A stretch of 12,234 nucleotides of DNA from Bacilli bacterium (GCA_028691715.1 JAQUYR010000034.1:1-12234); one strand, 5' to 3'; positions 6,670 to 12,234 are shown, counted from the first letter of the stretch. The notes: generated from the sequence alone by a model not told the origin. Numbers and translations are program-made.

Positions 6670-7348
6670 TATTTTATCTGATTATAAGTTTTCTGACTAT
6701 CAATTAGAACAATTTTCAAAATATTACCAATTTTTGGTTGAAGAAAACGAGAAAATTAATCTGACTTCTATAACCGATATTGAAGAGGTTTATATTAAAC
6801 ACTTCTGGGATTCTCTTGCTATGCAAGAGGCATCACAAAAAATAGAGAATAAAACCCTATGTGATATTGGAAGCGGAGCTGGTTTTCCCAGTATACCTTT
6901 AAAAATAGCCAATCCTTCTCTAAAGGTAACGATTATTGAGCCAACTTTAAAAAGAGTTAGGTTTTTACAAAACTTATGTGATATACTAAAAATATCAGAT
7001 ATAAAAATAATCAATGCTCGAGCAGAGGATGTCGTTAACGATTATCGTGAGAATTTTGATATTGTGACAGCTAGAGCAGTTTCTAGTCTTTCAATTATTT
7101 TAGAATTATCAATACCATTTATTAAGGTGGAAGGAAGTTTTATAGCTTATAAGGGTAACTCATATACCGAAGAAATTTCAACAGCTAAAAAATGTATGGA
7201 TACTCTTGAAGTCTCTTTAGAGAATATTTTCAAGTATGAATTACCAAAGCAATATGGATCAAGAGCTTTGTTATTTTTCACTAAAAGGAAACCAACAAGC
7301 AAAAAGTATCCAAGGAGATATGCTGAAATTAAAAAGAAACCATTATAG
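6662..7348 (+). CDS. rsmG: 16S rRNA (guanine-527-N7)-methyltransferase RsmG (GidB)
   Basis: RsmG methylates N7 of G527 in the 530 loop of 16S rRNA with S-adenosylmethionine; loss in other bacteria gives low-level streptomycin resistance. The 228-residue product has the expected length and motifs: NLTSITDIEEVYIKHFWDSL near the N-terminus, SAM motif I DIGSGAGFPSIPLKI around residue 69, the acidic motif II (IIEPTLKR), NARAEDV, TARAVSSL and a basic PRRYAEIKKKPL tail. The start chosen is ATG 6662, with GAGG at 6652-6655 as ribosome site. It overlaps the end of mnmG by 8 bases, so translation is coupled. The conserved mnmG-rsmG pair supports the call. Confidence 0.95.
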   Translation: MNSILSDYKFSDYQLEQFSKYYQFLVEENEKINLTSITDIEEVYIKHFWDSLAMQEASQKIENKTLCDIGSGAGFPSIPLKIANPSLKVTIIEPTLKRVRFLQNLCDILKISDIKIINARAEDVVNDYRENFDIVTARAVSSLSIILELSIPFIKVEGSFIAYKGNSYTEEISTAKKCMDTLEVSLENIFKYELPKQYGSRALLFFTKRKPTSKKYPRRYAEIKKKPL

Positions 7349-7361
7349 TGAGGGTAAAATT

Positions 7362-8141
7362 ATGGGAAAAGTAATTGCAATAGCTAATCAAAAAGGTGGA
7401 GTTGGGAAGACAACAACAACAATAAACCTAGGAGCTGCTTTAGCAAAAGAGCAAAAGAGGACATTGTTGATCGATTTGGATGAACAAGCCAACGCTACTA
7501 TTGGAATTGGAATAGCCAGAGAACATGTGAAGATTAGTTCTTATGATGTTTTAGCTTTAGATGGAAACATAGAAAAGTCTATTTATAACACCAAAGATTC
7601 TTTTCTCGATATTATTCCCTCTTCAAATAAACTGGCAAATATTGAGGAAACTCTATATGGTAGAGAAAATAAAGAACAGATGCTGATGAACAAGGTCGAA
7701 AAGATTAAGGAAGAATACGATTATATCCTTCTAGATTGTCCTCCATCTCTTGGTATCATTATTGATAATGCTCTTTTTGTCAGCGATTCTGTAATTATCC
7801 CTGTTGAGTGCGAATTCTTCGCCTATGATGCTCTAACACAAATGGTGAATAAAATAAATCAAGTCCAGAAGGCTAAGAAAAAGATTAATAAGTCTCTAAC
7901 CATTGAAGGTGTTTTATTGACTAAATTGGATAATAAAAATATTTTTGGTTATAAAATCATTGATAAGGTGAAAGAGCTTTTTCCAACAAAGACTTTCAAT
8001 ACCATAATAAATAGATCAAGTCATTTACAAGAAGCCCCAATGCATGGGAAGACAGTTATCGATTTTGCTTACAATTCTCGAGGAAGTAAAGAATACCGGG
8101 AATTGGCAAAGGAGATAATCACAAACAGAGAGGTTAATTAG
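7362..8141 (+). CDS. parA: Chromosome-partitioning ATPase ParA (Soj)
   Basis: This is a ParA/MinD-superfamily ATPase of 259 residues, the size of chromosomal Soj. It starts immediately at the deviant Walker A motif: VIAIANQKGGVGKTTT, signature Lys11 and catalytic Lys16. The Walker A' strand reads LLIDLDEQANAT; the usual DLDPQGN/DPQAN proline is Glu here. Walker B is YILLDCPPSLG, followed by the typical PVECEFFAYDAL and the VLLTKLDNKN segment. No N-terminal HTH is present, as in chromosomal rather than large plasmid ParA. The ribosome site TGAGGG (7349-7354) lies 7 bases before ATG 7362; the longer open frame back to 7236 overlaps rsmG and is not used. The gene normally works with ParB bound at parS, but no parB follows: the MscS gene begins 2 bases later. 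Confidence 0.93.
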   Translation: MGKVIAIANQKGGVGKTTTTINLGAALAKEQKRTLLIDLDEQANATIGIGIAREHVKISSYDVLALDGNIEKSIYNTKDSFLDIIPSSNKLANIEETLYGRENKEQMLMNKVEKIKEEYDYILLDCPPSLGIIIDNALFVSDSVIIPVECEFFAYDALTQMVNKINQVQKAKKKINKSLTIEGVLLTKLDNKNIFGYKIIDKVKELFPTKTFNTIINRSSHLQEAPMHGKTVIDFAYNSRGSKEYRELAKEIITNREVN

Positions 8142-8143
8142 AT

Positions 8144-8959
8144 ATGTGGGAAAAAATAGCATTGTTTTTTGAGAAATTTACAGATCCTTTAATAAAGACA
8201 TTAATAATGATCGGAATAGTCTTTGTCCTTTTATTAATTGTTGGTATTGTTGGAAACAAAATTATAAAAAGGCAAAGGGTAAAAAAGAAAAAAGCAGTTA
8301 CTCTGACAAAGATGATTCAAAGCATTACTAGATATGTTATTGTAATACTATTATTGATAATCATCCTTGGTATCTGGGGAGTAGATGTTGGACCGATATT
8401 AGCAGGTGCTGGAATAGTAGGTATTGTAATCGGATTAGGAGCTCAGGACTTAATCAAGGACTTCTTAAGCGGATTTAGCATTATTTTTGAAAACTATTAT
8501 GATGTTGATGATATTGTAGAGATAAAGGGATTTAAAGGAAGAGTCCTTGATATCGGGTTGAAATCGACTAAATTGATAAATTGGAAGAACGAGGTAAAAG
8601 TCATAACCAACGGAGATATAAAAGAAGTCATCAATTATTCTCTTAATCCTTCTCTGGGAATTGTTGATGTTGATGTCTCTTATAAGGAAAACATTGAGAA
8701 AGTTATCCTGTTACTGGAAGAAAAATTGATATATATCAAGGATTGGTTTCCTCAAGTTGTAGAAGGCCCTAATGTTCTAGGAATTGTCAATCTAGGAAGC
8801 AGTGGCATTACTATAAGAATAACTGTTAAAACTAATTCTGAAGAACACTATGCTGTTGAAAGAGCAATTAGAAAATATATCAAAGAAATATTTGAGGAAA
8901 ATAATATTGAAATTCCTTATCCTCAAGTGGTGGTTCATGATGGCGATAGTAAAAACTGA
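8144..8959 (+). CDS. Small-conductance mechanosensitive channel, MscS family
   Basis: This is a 271-residue member of the compact MscS family, which releases solutes as homoheptamers when membrane tension rises. There are three transmembrane segments: about residues 15-40, 62-84 and the pore helix TM3 around 86-120. TM3 shows the Gly/Ala-packed AGAGIVGIVIGLGAQDLIKDFLSG pattern and is followed by the hinge region. Next are the beta domain (YDVDDIVEIKGFKGRVLDIGLKSTKL, with the near-invariant V..I.L.ST) and the alpha/beta C-terminal domain ending IEIPYPQVVVH. It begins 2 bases after parA, with AGAGG inside the parA end as ribosome site, and its end overlaps the DUF951 gene. This mscS-DUF951 pairing is common in Firmicutes near parB/ychF. 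Confidence 0.9.
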   Translation: MWEKIALFFEKFTDPLIKTLIMIGIVFVLLLIVGIVGNKIIKRQRVKKKKAVTLTKMIQSITRYVIVILLLIIILGIWGVDVGPILAGAGIVGIVIGLGAQDLIKDFLSGFSIIFENYYDVDDIVEIKGFKGRVLDIGLKSTKLINWKNEVKVITNGDIKEVINYSLNPSLGIVDVDVSYKENIEKVILLLEEKLIYIKDWFPQVVEGPNVLGIVNLGSSGITIRITVKTNSEEHYAVERAIRKYIKEIFEENNIEIPYPQVVVHDGDSKN

Positions 8960-9146
8960 TTATGCTATTGGCGATATCCTGGAATTCAAGAAGAGTCATC
9001 CCTGTGGAGGAACGAGATGGAAAATCCTTCGCGCTGGAGTCGACTGCAAAATAGAGTGTGAAACATGTAAACGTATTGTTATCATGTCAAGATTAGAAAT
9101 AAGCAAGAGAGTAAAAAAAGTAATAAGTTCTAGCCAACAAAGCTAG
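8940..9146 (+). CDS. DUF951 small zinc-site protein
   Basis: This is a 68-residue protein of the DUF951 family (YyaF-neighbourhood small protein). The family pattern is complete: a short GDILEFKK.HPCG start, RW.I.R.GVD.KI.C..C.R...MSR.E and a KRVKKV tail. The single Cys of HPCG plus C-E-T-C (one pair) give three cysteines and a histidine, a likely zinc site. Function is unknown; nucleic-acid binding is a guess from charge and zinc. The start is ATG 8940 (or 8937), with GGTGG at 8929-8933, inside the end of the MscS gene (20-base overlap). Upstream codons open in this frame only overlap mscS and are not used. Confidence 0.88.
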   Translation: MAIVKTDYAIGDILEFKKSHPCGGTRWKILRAGVDCKIECETCKRIVIMSRLEISKRVKKVISSSQQS

Positions 9147-9153
9147 GACTTTT
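9125..9153 (+). terminator. Intrinsic terminator at the end of the mnmG-DUF951 run
   Basis: AAGTTCTAGC (9125-9134) pairs with GCTAGGACTT (9142-9151), with one G-U and a 7-nt loop, and is followed by a short, interrupted T-run. The stem begins inside the last codons of the DUF951 gene and includes its TAG stop (9144-9146). Confidence 0.7.
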
Positions 9154-9177
9154 ATTGCTGTAAAGAATAACTATTGA

Positions 9178-9206
9178 TTGACATTTGTTACCAATTCTAT
9201 TAAGAT
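9178..9206 (+). promoter_or_regulatory. Promoter for the ABC exporter
   Basis: A perfect -35 TTGACA (9178-9183) is followed by a 17-base spacer and TAAGAT (9201-9206). It gives a leader of about 45 nt before the exporter ATG. Confidence 0.65.
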
Positions 9207-9257
9207 ATTATAGAAAATATTATTAGTTGATTGTAAAATATAGGAAAGGAAGTTCGA

Positions 9258-10979
9258 ATGATTAAAAAATTTATCAGATATTATCGGCCTCATATAAAGC
9301 TATTTATAATAGATATGATTTGTGCTTTATCAATTTCTATAATTGATCTATTATTTCCAATAGCTACGAGTAAGGTTTTAAAGGAATATATTCCTGAAGG
9401 GGCTATAAGAATGGTCGTCATTTTAGGAATAGTTTTACTCGTTTTTTATGTTGTCAGATTTATATTGTCATATATAATTGGATATTATGGCCATATAATG
9501 GGAATAAAATTAGAAACTGATATGCGTGAAGATTTATTTAAAAAGATTCAGACGATGGATTATCAGTTCTTTGATGACAAAAAAACTGGAGAATTGATGA
9601 CCAACTTAACAACACATCTCCACGATGTTTCGGAAATGAGTCATCACGCTCCAGAAGATCTATTCATATCATTTTTGATGTTGGTAGGAAGTTTTACTTA
9701 TTTATTATTTGTCAATGTATATTTAACACTAATTGTCTTTGTCTTCTTAACTTTTTTAATCATTTACTCAATTTCTCGAAGAAATAAAATGATGAAGGGA
9801 TTTCGAAACACTAGAAACGCTCAAGGAGAACTGAATGCTGAAGTGGAAAGCAGCATTAGTGGTATTCGCCTGACCAAAGCTTTTCATAATGAAGAATACG
9901 AAGAAAAAAAGTTTAATAAAATCAATAGTCTTTATAGATCTGCTAGAACTGAAACATTTAAACAAATAGGATTATTTGGCTCGGGTAATGATTTTTTCAT
10001 TAACTTAACAAATCTCGCCTTGTTGGTTTTTGGTGGCTATTTTGTCTATCGAAAATGGATTGATTACATTGATCTAACAACATATTTTTTATATGTCAAT
10101 TTCTTGATAAAACCTATCTCCAGATTGACTAATTCGATGGAACAGTTGCAACAAGGATTTTCAGGGATAGAGAAATTTTATAACATCATGAATGTTGAAC
10201 CCAAGATTGTCAGCCCTGAAAATGGAGTTGAAAAAACAGAATTTGTTGGTAATGTTGAGTTTAGGGATGTTAAATTTAGTTATACTCATAATGAAGATCA
10301 GTATGTTTTGTCAAACTTCACTTTGAAAATACCTTCTGGGAAAAAGGTAGCTCTTGTTGGAGAAACTGGTGTCGGTAAAACAACAATCTCAAAATTGATT
10401 CCTAGATTTTATGATGTTGAAAGCGGTGAAGTTCTAGTAGATGATATCGATGTTCGCGATTATGATTTGTATAATCTAAGAGAGGCAATAGGTCATGTTC
10501 AACAAGATGTTTTTATTTTTTATGGGACAATAAAAGAGAATATTTTGTATGGAAAACCAGAAGCAACTTTCGAAGAAGTCGTGGAGGCTGCAAAGCATGC
10601 GAGAATTCACGACTTTATAATAGGTCTAGAAGATGGATATGAAACTCTTACTGGCGAAAGAGGAATTAGGTTGTCAGGTGGACAACAACAAAGAATTGCT
10701 ATTGCCAGGTTGTTTTTGAAGAATCCTAAGATTTTGATTCTTGATGAAGCTACATCATCACTTGATAACATTACTGAAAGTTTGATTCAACAATCATTTG
10801 ATGAACTAGCTAGGAATAAGACAACAATAGTTATTGCCCACCGTCTATCAACAATAAAAAATGCTGATGAAATTATCATCATTGGTAAAAATGGAATAAT
10901 TGAACGTGGTAAACATGATGAACTGATGAAGAGTAATGGCTATTATGCCAGTCTTTATAATTCAAGCACTACCATTTAA
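9258..10979 (+). CDS. ABC exporter half-transporter (MsbA/LmrA-like)
   Basis: This is a 573-residue half-transporter, transmembrane domain fused to ATPase, of the type I exporter family that works as a dimer. Six membrane helices occupy about residues 15-310. The nucleotide-binding domain has Walker A GETGVGKTT (about 367-375), Q-loop VQQDVFIFYGTI, signature LSGGQQQRIAIAR (about 472), Walker B ILILDEATSSLD with catalytic Glu (about 492-503), and the H-loop IVIAHRLST (about 526). Both half-site motif sets are intact, so a homodimer is possible. No second ABC half gene is adjacent, unlike the common paired BmrCD-type arrangement. Substrate is not predictable from sequence; drug, lipid or peptide export are family options. 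The start has the ribosome site AAAGGAAG at 9245-9252. It is monocistronic, with its own promoter and terminator. Confidence 0.92.
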   Translation: MIKKFIRYYRPHIKLFIIDMICALSISIIDLLFPIATSKVLKEYIPEGAIRMVVILGIVLLVFYVVRFILSYIIGYYGHIMGIKLETDMREDLFKKIQTMDYQFFDDKKTGELMTNLTTHLHDVSEMSHHAPEDLFISFLMLVGSFTYLLFVNVYLTLIVFVFLTFLIIYSISRRNKMMKGFRNTRNAQGELNAEVESSISGIRLTKAFHNEEYEEKKFNKINSLYRSARTETFKQIGLFGSGNDFFINLTNLALLVFGGYFVYRKWIDYIDLTTYFLYVNFLIKPISRLTNSMEQLQQGFSGIEKFYNIMNVEPKIVSPENGVEKTEFVGNVEFRDVKFSYTHNEDQYVLSNFTLKIPSGKKVALVGETGVGKTTISKLIPRFYDVESGEVLVDDIDVRDYDLYNLREAIGHVQQDVFIFYGTIKENILYGKPEATFEEVVEAAKHARIHDFIIGLEDGYETLTGERGIRLSGGQQQRIAIARLFLKNPKILILDEATSSLDNITESLIQQSFDELARNKTTIVIAHRLSTIKNADEIIIIGKNGIIERGKHDELMKSNGYYASLYNSSTTI

Positions 10980-10983
10980 AAAT

Positions 10984-11021
10984 AAAGGACTATTTTTAGA
11001 AAATGAAATAGTCCTTTTTTT
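10984..11021 (+). terminator. Intrinsic terminator after the ABC exporter
   Basis: This is a perfect 12-bp stem, AAAGGACTATTT (10984-10995) with AAATAGTCCTTT (11006-11017), a 10-nt loop and a 7-base T-run. It is the strongest simple terminator in the window. Confidence 0.92.
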
Positions 11022-11036
11022 ATGAAACGTTTTCAT
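11022..11036. promoter_or_regulatory. Odd-length palindrome upstream of the leader promoter (candidate operator)
   Basis: ATGAAA (11022-11027) and TTTCAT (11031-11036) are perfect inverted arms around CGT. The site ends 10 bases before the -35 box at 11047. It resembles, but is one base shorter than, the catabolite-response (cre) consensus, so a LacI/GalR-family operator is only a suggestion. Confidence 0.35.
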
Positions 11037-11046
11037 AAAAAAAACT

Positions 11047-11074
11047 TTGACATATATATAGATAATGATATAAT
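11047..11074 (+). promoter_or_regulatory. Strong promoter of the tandem leader
   Basis: TTGACA (11047-11052), a 16-base spacer ending TGA, and TATAAT (11069-11074) match consensus fully, with an extended -10. Transcription should begin near 11081, giving a leader of about 440 nt before the substrate-binding protein gene. Confidence 0.85.
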
Positions 11075-11090
11075 AGTTCCATACAAAAAA

Positions 11091-11172
11091 ATTAGGTAAA
11101 ATTTAAAAGATAAAAGAAAAGACTTCTTTTTGAGTATAAATTTTAAATCAAAACCTAATCTAGGTTTTTTTT
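11091..11172 (+). ncRNA. Leader RNA unit 1: two-box hairpin element plus terminator
   Basis: Boxes AAAAGATA (11105-11112) and TTGAGTATAA (11130-11139) flank a 7-bp hairpin (AAAAGAA with TTCTTTT, loop AAGAC). Outside them, TAAAATTT (11097-11104) can pair with AAATTTTA (11138-11145), or ATTTAAAA with TTTTAAAT, and ATTAGGT (11091-11097) with ACCTAAT (11153-11159). The last helix consumes the 5' arm of the terminator at 11150-11172, so the two folds exclude each other. This is the logic of an antitermination switch: the outer helix permits read-through, its loss allows termination. The boxes recur exactly in units 2 and 3. What binds (ligand, protein or nothing) is unknown. Confidence 0.7.
11150..11172 (+). 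terminator. Leader terminator 1
   Basis: AAAACCTA (11150-11157) pairs with TAGGTTTT (11161-11168) over a 3-nt loop, with an 8-base T-run. Its 5' arm overlaps the antiterminator strand of unit 1. Confidence 0.8.
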
Positions 11173-11182
11173 GTTACTAATC

Positions 11183-11264
11183 CAGGCTAAATTTTATTGA
11201 AAAGATAAGGGAAAAGATTTCCTTTTGAGTATAAGTAAAAAATGGTCCTGTGATGGGATTTTTT
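11183..11264 (+). ncRNA. Leader RNA unit 2: two-box hairpin element plus terminator
   Basis: AAAAGATA (11200-11207) and TTGAGTATAA (11225-11234) are identical to unit 1. The intervening hairpin is AAGGGAA with TTTCCTT; relative to unit 1, A-T pairs have become G-C on both sides, a compensatory change that supports a real RNA helix. The outer helix runs from CAGG (11183-11186) with CCTG (11247-11250) up through TTATT with the AAGTAA region (11194-11198 with 11234-11238), with some mismatches. It uses the CCT also needed for the terminator. The box-to-box distance from unit 1 is 95 bases. Confidence 0.68.
11237..11264 (+). terminator. Leader terminator 2 (weak)
   Basis: TCCT (11246-11249) pairs with GGGA (11255-11258), and AAAAAA (11237-11242) with TTTTTT (11259-11264), leaving a 3-nt TGG bulge. 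The stem is weaker than terminators 1 and 3. A second T-rich run follows. Confidence 0.55.
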
Positions 11265-11270
11265 ATTTTG

Positions 11271-11376
11271 TTTAGGTGAAAATTTGTTTAAAAGATAGAA
11301 GTGATTCTTGAGCATAGTCTTAAAATACCTCTTGAGTATAAAACAAAAGCGCCTTAAACAAGGTACTTTTATTTTT
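11271..11376 (+). ncRNA. Leader RNA unit 3: two-box element with longer insert plus terminator
   Basis: AAAAGATA (11290-11297) and TTGAGTATAA (11332-11341) recur exactly, but the insert is 34 bases instead of 17. The insert carries a near-copy box, TTGAGCATAG (11308-11317), preceded by a small hairpin AGAA-GTGA-TTCT (11297-11308), so the unit may contain an extra or degenerate half. The outer helix TTTGTTT (11283-11289) with AAACAAA (11341-11347) is perfect and overlaps the 5' arm of terminator 3. A further alternative is ACCT (11327-11330) with either AGGT (11274-11277) or AGGTA (11361-11365). The spacing from unit 2 is 90 bases. Confidence 0.65.
11345..11376 (+). terminator. Leader terminator 3
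   Basis: AAAAGCGCCTT (11345-11355) pairs with AAGGTACTTTT (11360-11370), one C-A mismatch and one G-U, over a 4-nt AAAC loop, followed by A then five T. The first 13 bases of this arm and loop (AAAGCGCCTTAAAC) nearly recur at 11465-11477. Confidence 0.72.
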
Positions 11377-11378
11377 AT

Positions 11379-11444
11379 AAGGAGGTATTATTTATGCGGC
11401 GGAAAATTTCTATAGAAGAAAAGGAATGGAAATCAACAATTTAA
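11379..11444 (+). CDS. Candidate 16-codon leader peptide
   Basis: The ATG at 11394 has the strongest ribosome site in the window, AAGGAGG at 11379-11385, 8 bases upstream (the coordinates given include this site; the ORF is 11394-11444). The peptide reads MRRKISIEEKEWKSTI and ends in TAA. The first two sense codons are both CGG, rarely used elsewhere here, and could make translation sensitive to a scarce arginine tRNA. It has no signal peptide or recognised domain. It lies in the leader of the amino-acid-binding protein gene, between terminator 3 and a small hairpin (11449-11464), so a regulatory leader peptide is likelier than a stand-alone protein. Confidence 0.5.
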   Translation, partial: KEVLFMRRKISIEEKEWKSTI

Positions 11445-11448
11445 ACAA

Positions 11449-11480
11449 CTTCTTATATGAGAAGAAAGCGCCTAAACGGC
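11449..11480 (+). promoter_or_regulatory. Hairpins between the leader peptide and the substrate-binding protein gene
   Basis: CTTCTT (11449-11454) pairs with GAGAAG (11459-11464, one U-G) and is followed by GCC/GGC (11470-11472 with 11478-11480) around TAAAC. There is no T-run, so it is not a terminator. It could change with ribosome position on the 16-codon ORF. Confidence 0.3.
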
Positions 11481-11522
11481 AGTGTTCAAACAAAAATAAA
11501 AAAGAAAAACAGGAGAAGAAAA

Positions 11523-12234
11523 ATGAAAAAAATTATTTGTTTTATATTATTATTTGTTAGTGTAATTGGTTTAACTGGATGTCAAAAGAACGTTTTAGAT
11601 GAAATCACAAAAAAGGGAGAAATAGTAATTGTTACTTCCCCAGATTACCCAGCATTTGAATTTATTGATAATTCAAAGACAGGTCAAGATAAATATGTTG
11701 GTGCAGATGTTGAATTTATGAAGTATATTGCTGATGAATTAGGTGTTGATTTAAAAATTGAAGCTACTGATTTCGATACTACATTAGCATTATTATCAGC
11801 AGGAACTGTTGATTTGGCTATTTCTGGTTTTACTTATAAAGCTGACAGAGCTGAAAACTATGAACTATCTGATGCTTATTATCAAGAAGGAACACAAGGA
11901 ATTATTGTTTTAAAGAGCGATTATGATAAAAATCAATATAACACATTAGCAAAATTAAACGTCGCTGGTGTTAAGGTTGGTGGTCAAAGTGGATCATTAC
12001 AATTTGATTATGTTACAAATCAATTACCAAATGCAACGGCTGAAGCATTTGCAAAAATCGCTGATGGACTTTTATTATTAGACAATGGAACAATCAAAGC
12101 AGTAGCTCTAGCATCAAGTGTTGCTGAAAATATCCTTACTCAACAACCAGATAAATATGTCTTCTTAGAAGAAACTTTTGAAGTCCCAACTCAAGAAACT
12201 CAATTATTCGTTTTAGCTGCAAAAGGCCAAACAG
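11523..12234 (+). CDS. Amino-acid ABC transporter substrate-binding lipoprotein (5' part)
   Basis: This is the first 237 residues of a family-3 (polar amino acid type) extracellular solute-binding protein, running off the window. It has a lipobox ending LTGC (Cys20), so it is lipid-anchored outside the membrane, where it hands ligand to an ABC permease probably encoded downstream. After a KKGEIVIVTSPDYPAFEF strand come the family landmarks: VGADVEFMKYIADELGVDLKI, FDTTLALLSAGTVDLAISGFTYKADRAENYELSDAYYQ (with the Arg that normally binds the ligand alpha-carboxylate in T..R), and a second-lobe VGGQSGSLQFDYV. The ligand cannot be told from sequence; arginine, lysine, glutamine and histidine binders all look alike here. 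The ribosome site AGGAGA (11511-11516) is 7 bases before ATG. Expression is predicted to be controlled by the leader upstream. Confidence 0.92.
   Translation, partial: MKKIICFILLFVSVIGLTGCQKNVLDEITKKGEIVIVTSPDYPAFEFIDNSKTGQDKYVGADVEFMKYIADELGVDLKIEATDFDTTLALLSAGTVDLAISGFTYKADRAENYELSDAYYQEGTQGIIVLKSDYDKNQYNTLAKLNVAGVKVGGQSGSLQFDYVTNQLPNATAEAFAKIADGLLLLDNGTIKAVALASSVAENILTQQPDKYVFLEETFEVPTQETQLFVLAAKGQT

Noticed and set aside
7236..7361. 42-codon N-terminal extension of ParA
   Set aside because: It overlaps rsmG; ParA begins at the Walker A strand and TGAGGG is correctly placed for ATG 7362.
8850..8939. N-terminal extension of the DUF951 protein
   Set aside because: This part overlaps mscS in another frame, lacks a ribosome site and is absent from the family; ATG 8940 is preceded by GGTGG.
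11022..11036. Catabolite-response element (cre)
   Set aside because: The TGNAANCG core spacing is one base short of the cre consensus; kept only as an unnamed palindrome.
11081..11376. T-box, S-box, lysine or RAT-type antitermination leader
   Set aside because: There is no T-box sequence (UGGN with flanking conserved bases), no S-box or L-box core, and no GGATTGTTACTG-type RAT. Only the general antitermination layout is shared.
11150..11376. Three stacked terminators belonging to the ABC exporter
   Set aside because: The exporter already has a strong terminator at 10984-11021, and a consensus promoter at 11047-11074 lies between, so the three belong to a new transcript's leader.
1..12234. 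oriC (DnaA boxes), parS, CRISPR array, tRNA/rRNA, insertion sequence
   Set aside because: I looked because of the mnmG-rsmG-parA neighbourhood but saw no cluster of TTATCCACA-like boxes, no parS, no regularly spaced identical repeats with unique spacers, no tRNA-like cloverleaf and no transposase.

Overview
The window comes from a low-GC Firmicutes- or Mollicutes-like bacterium. The DNA is AT-rich, promoters are of the TTGACA/TATAAT type, often with an extended TGn -10, Shine-Dalgarno sites are strong, and lipoboxes have the form L-(S/T)-G-C. TGG encodes Trp and TGA is a real stop (the MscS gene ends in TGA), so the Mycoplasma/Spiroplasma code does not apply. A non-code-4 lineage such as Acholeplasma/Izemoplasma/RF39-like Mollicutes or Erysipelotrichia fits, but the sequence alone does not fix the taxon.

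Layout: 1-239 is the 3' end of a class II fructose-bisphosphate aldolase with its terminator. 364-1422 holds a two-gene unit: a zinc-ribbon membrane protein and a thioredoxin-fold lipoprotein. Across a shared bidirectional terminator lies a minus-strand operon (3159-1464): ridA, then a lipoprotein with two tandem copies of a [beta-rich domain + thioredoxin domain] module. Divergent from ridA is a lipoprotein made of about five bacterial Ig-like repeats, with an unusual ribosome-binding region. From about 4759 to 9146 lies a compact operon-like run, mnmG-rsmG-parA-mscS-DUF951, which resembles the oriC-proximal gene order of Firmicutes except that noc and parB are absent. 9258-10979 is a half-size ABC exporter with its own promoter and terminator. 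From 11523 to the window end is an amino-acid-type ABC substrate-binding lipoprotein, cut by the edge.

The most unusual stretch is the 540-base gap 10980-11522. A strong promoter opens a leader of about 440 nt that holds three successive copies of a structured unit. Each unit has the box AAAAGATA, a variable hairpin, the box TTGAGTATAA, and then an intrinsic terminator. In each unit the helix that closes around the two boxes uses bases also needed by the terminator, so helix and terminator appear mutually exclusive. The leader ends in a 16-codon ORF with a near-perfect Shine-Dalgarno site and two leading CGG codons, then the substrate-binding protein gene. I recognise no known riboswitch class here. 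It looks like a triple tandem antitermination leader, possibly an undescribed RNA element controlling amino-acid uptake.

The genes do several jobs: translation fidelity (MnmG, RsmG), chromosome partitioning (ParA), osmotic protection (MscS), metabolite repair (RidA), and a surface set of lipoproteins. Three thioredoxin domains with CxxC motifs in two adjacent lipoproteins suggest extracytoplasmic thiol-disulfide chemistry.
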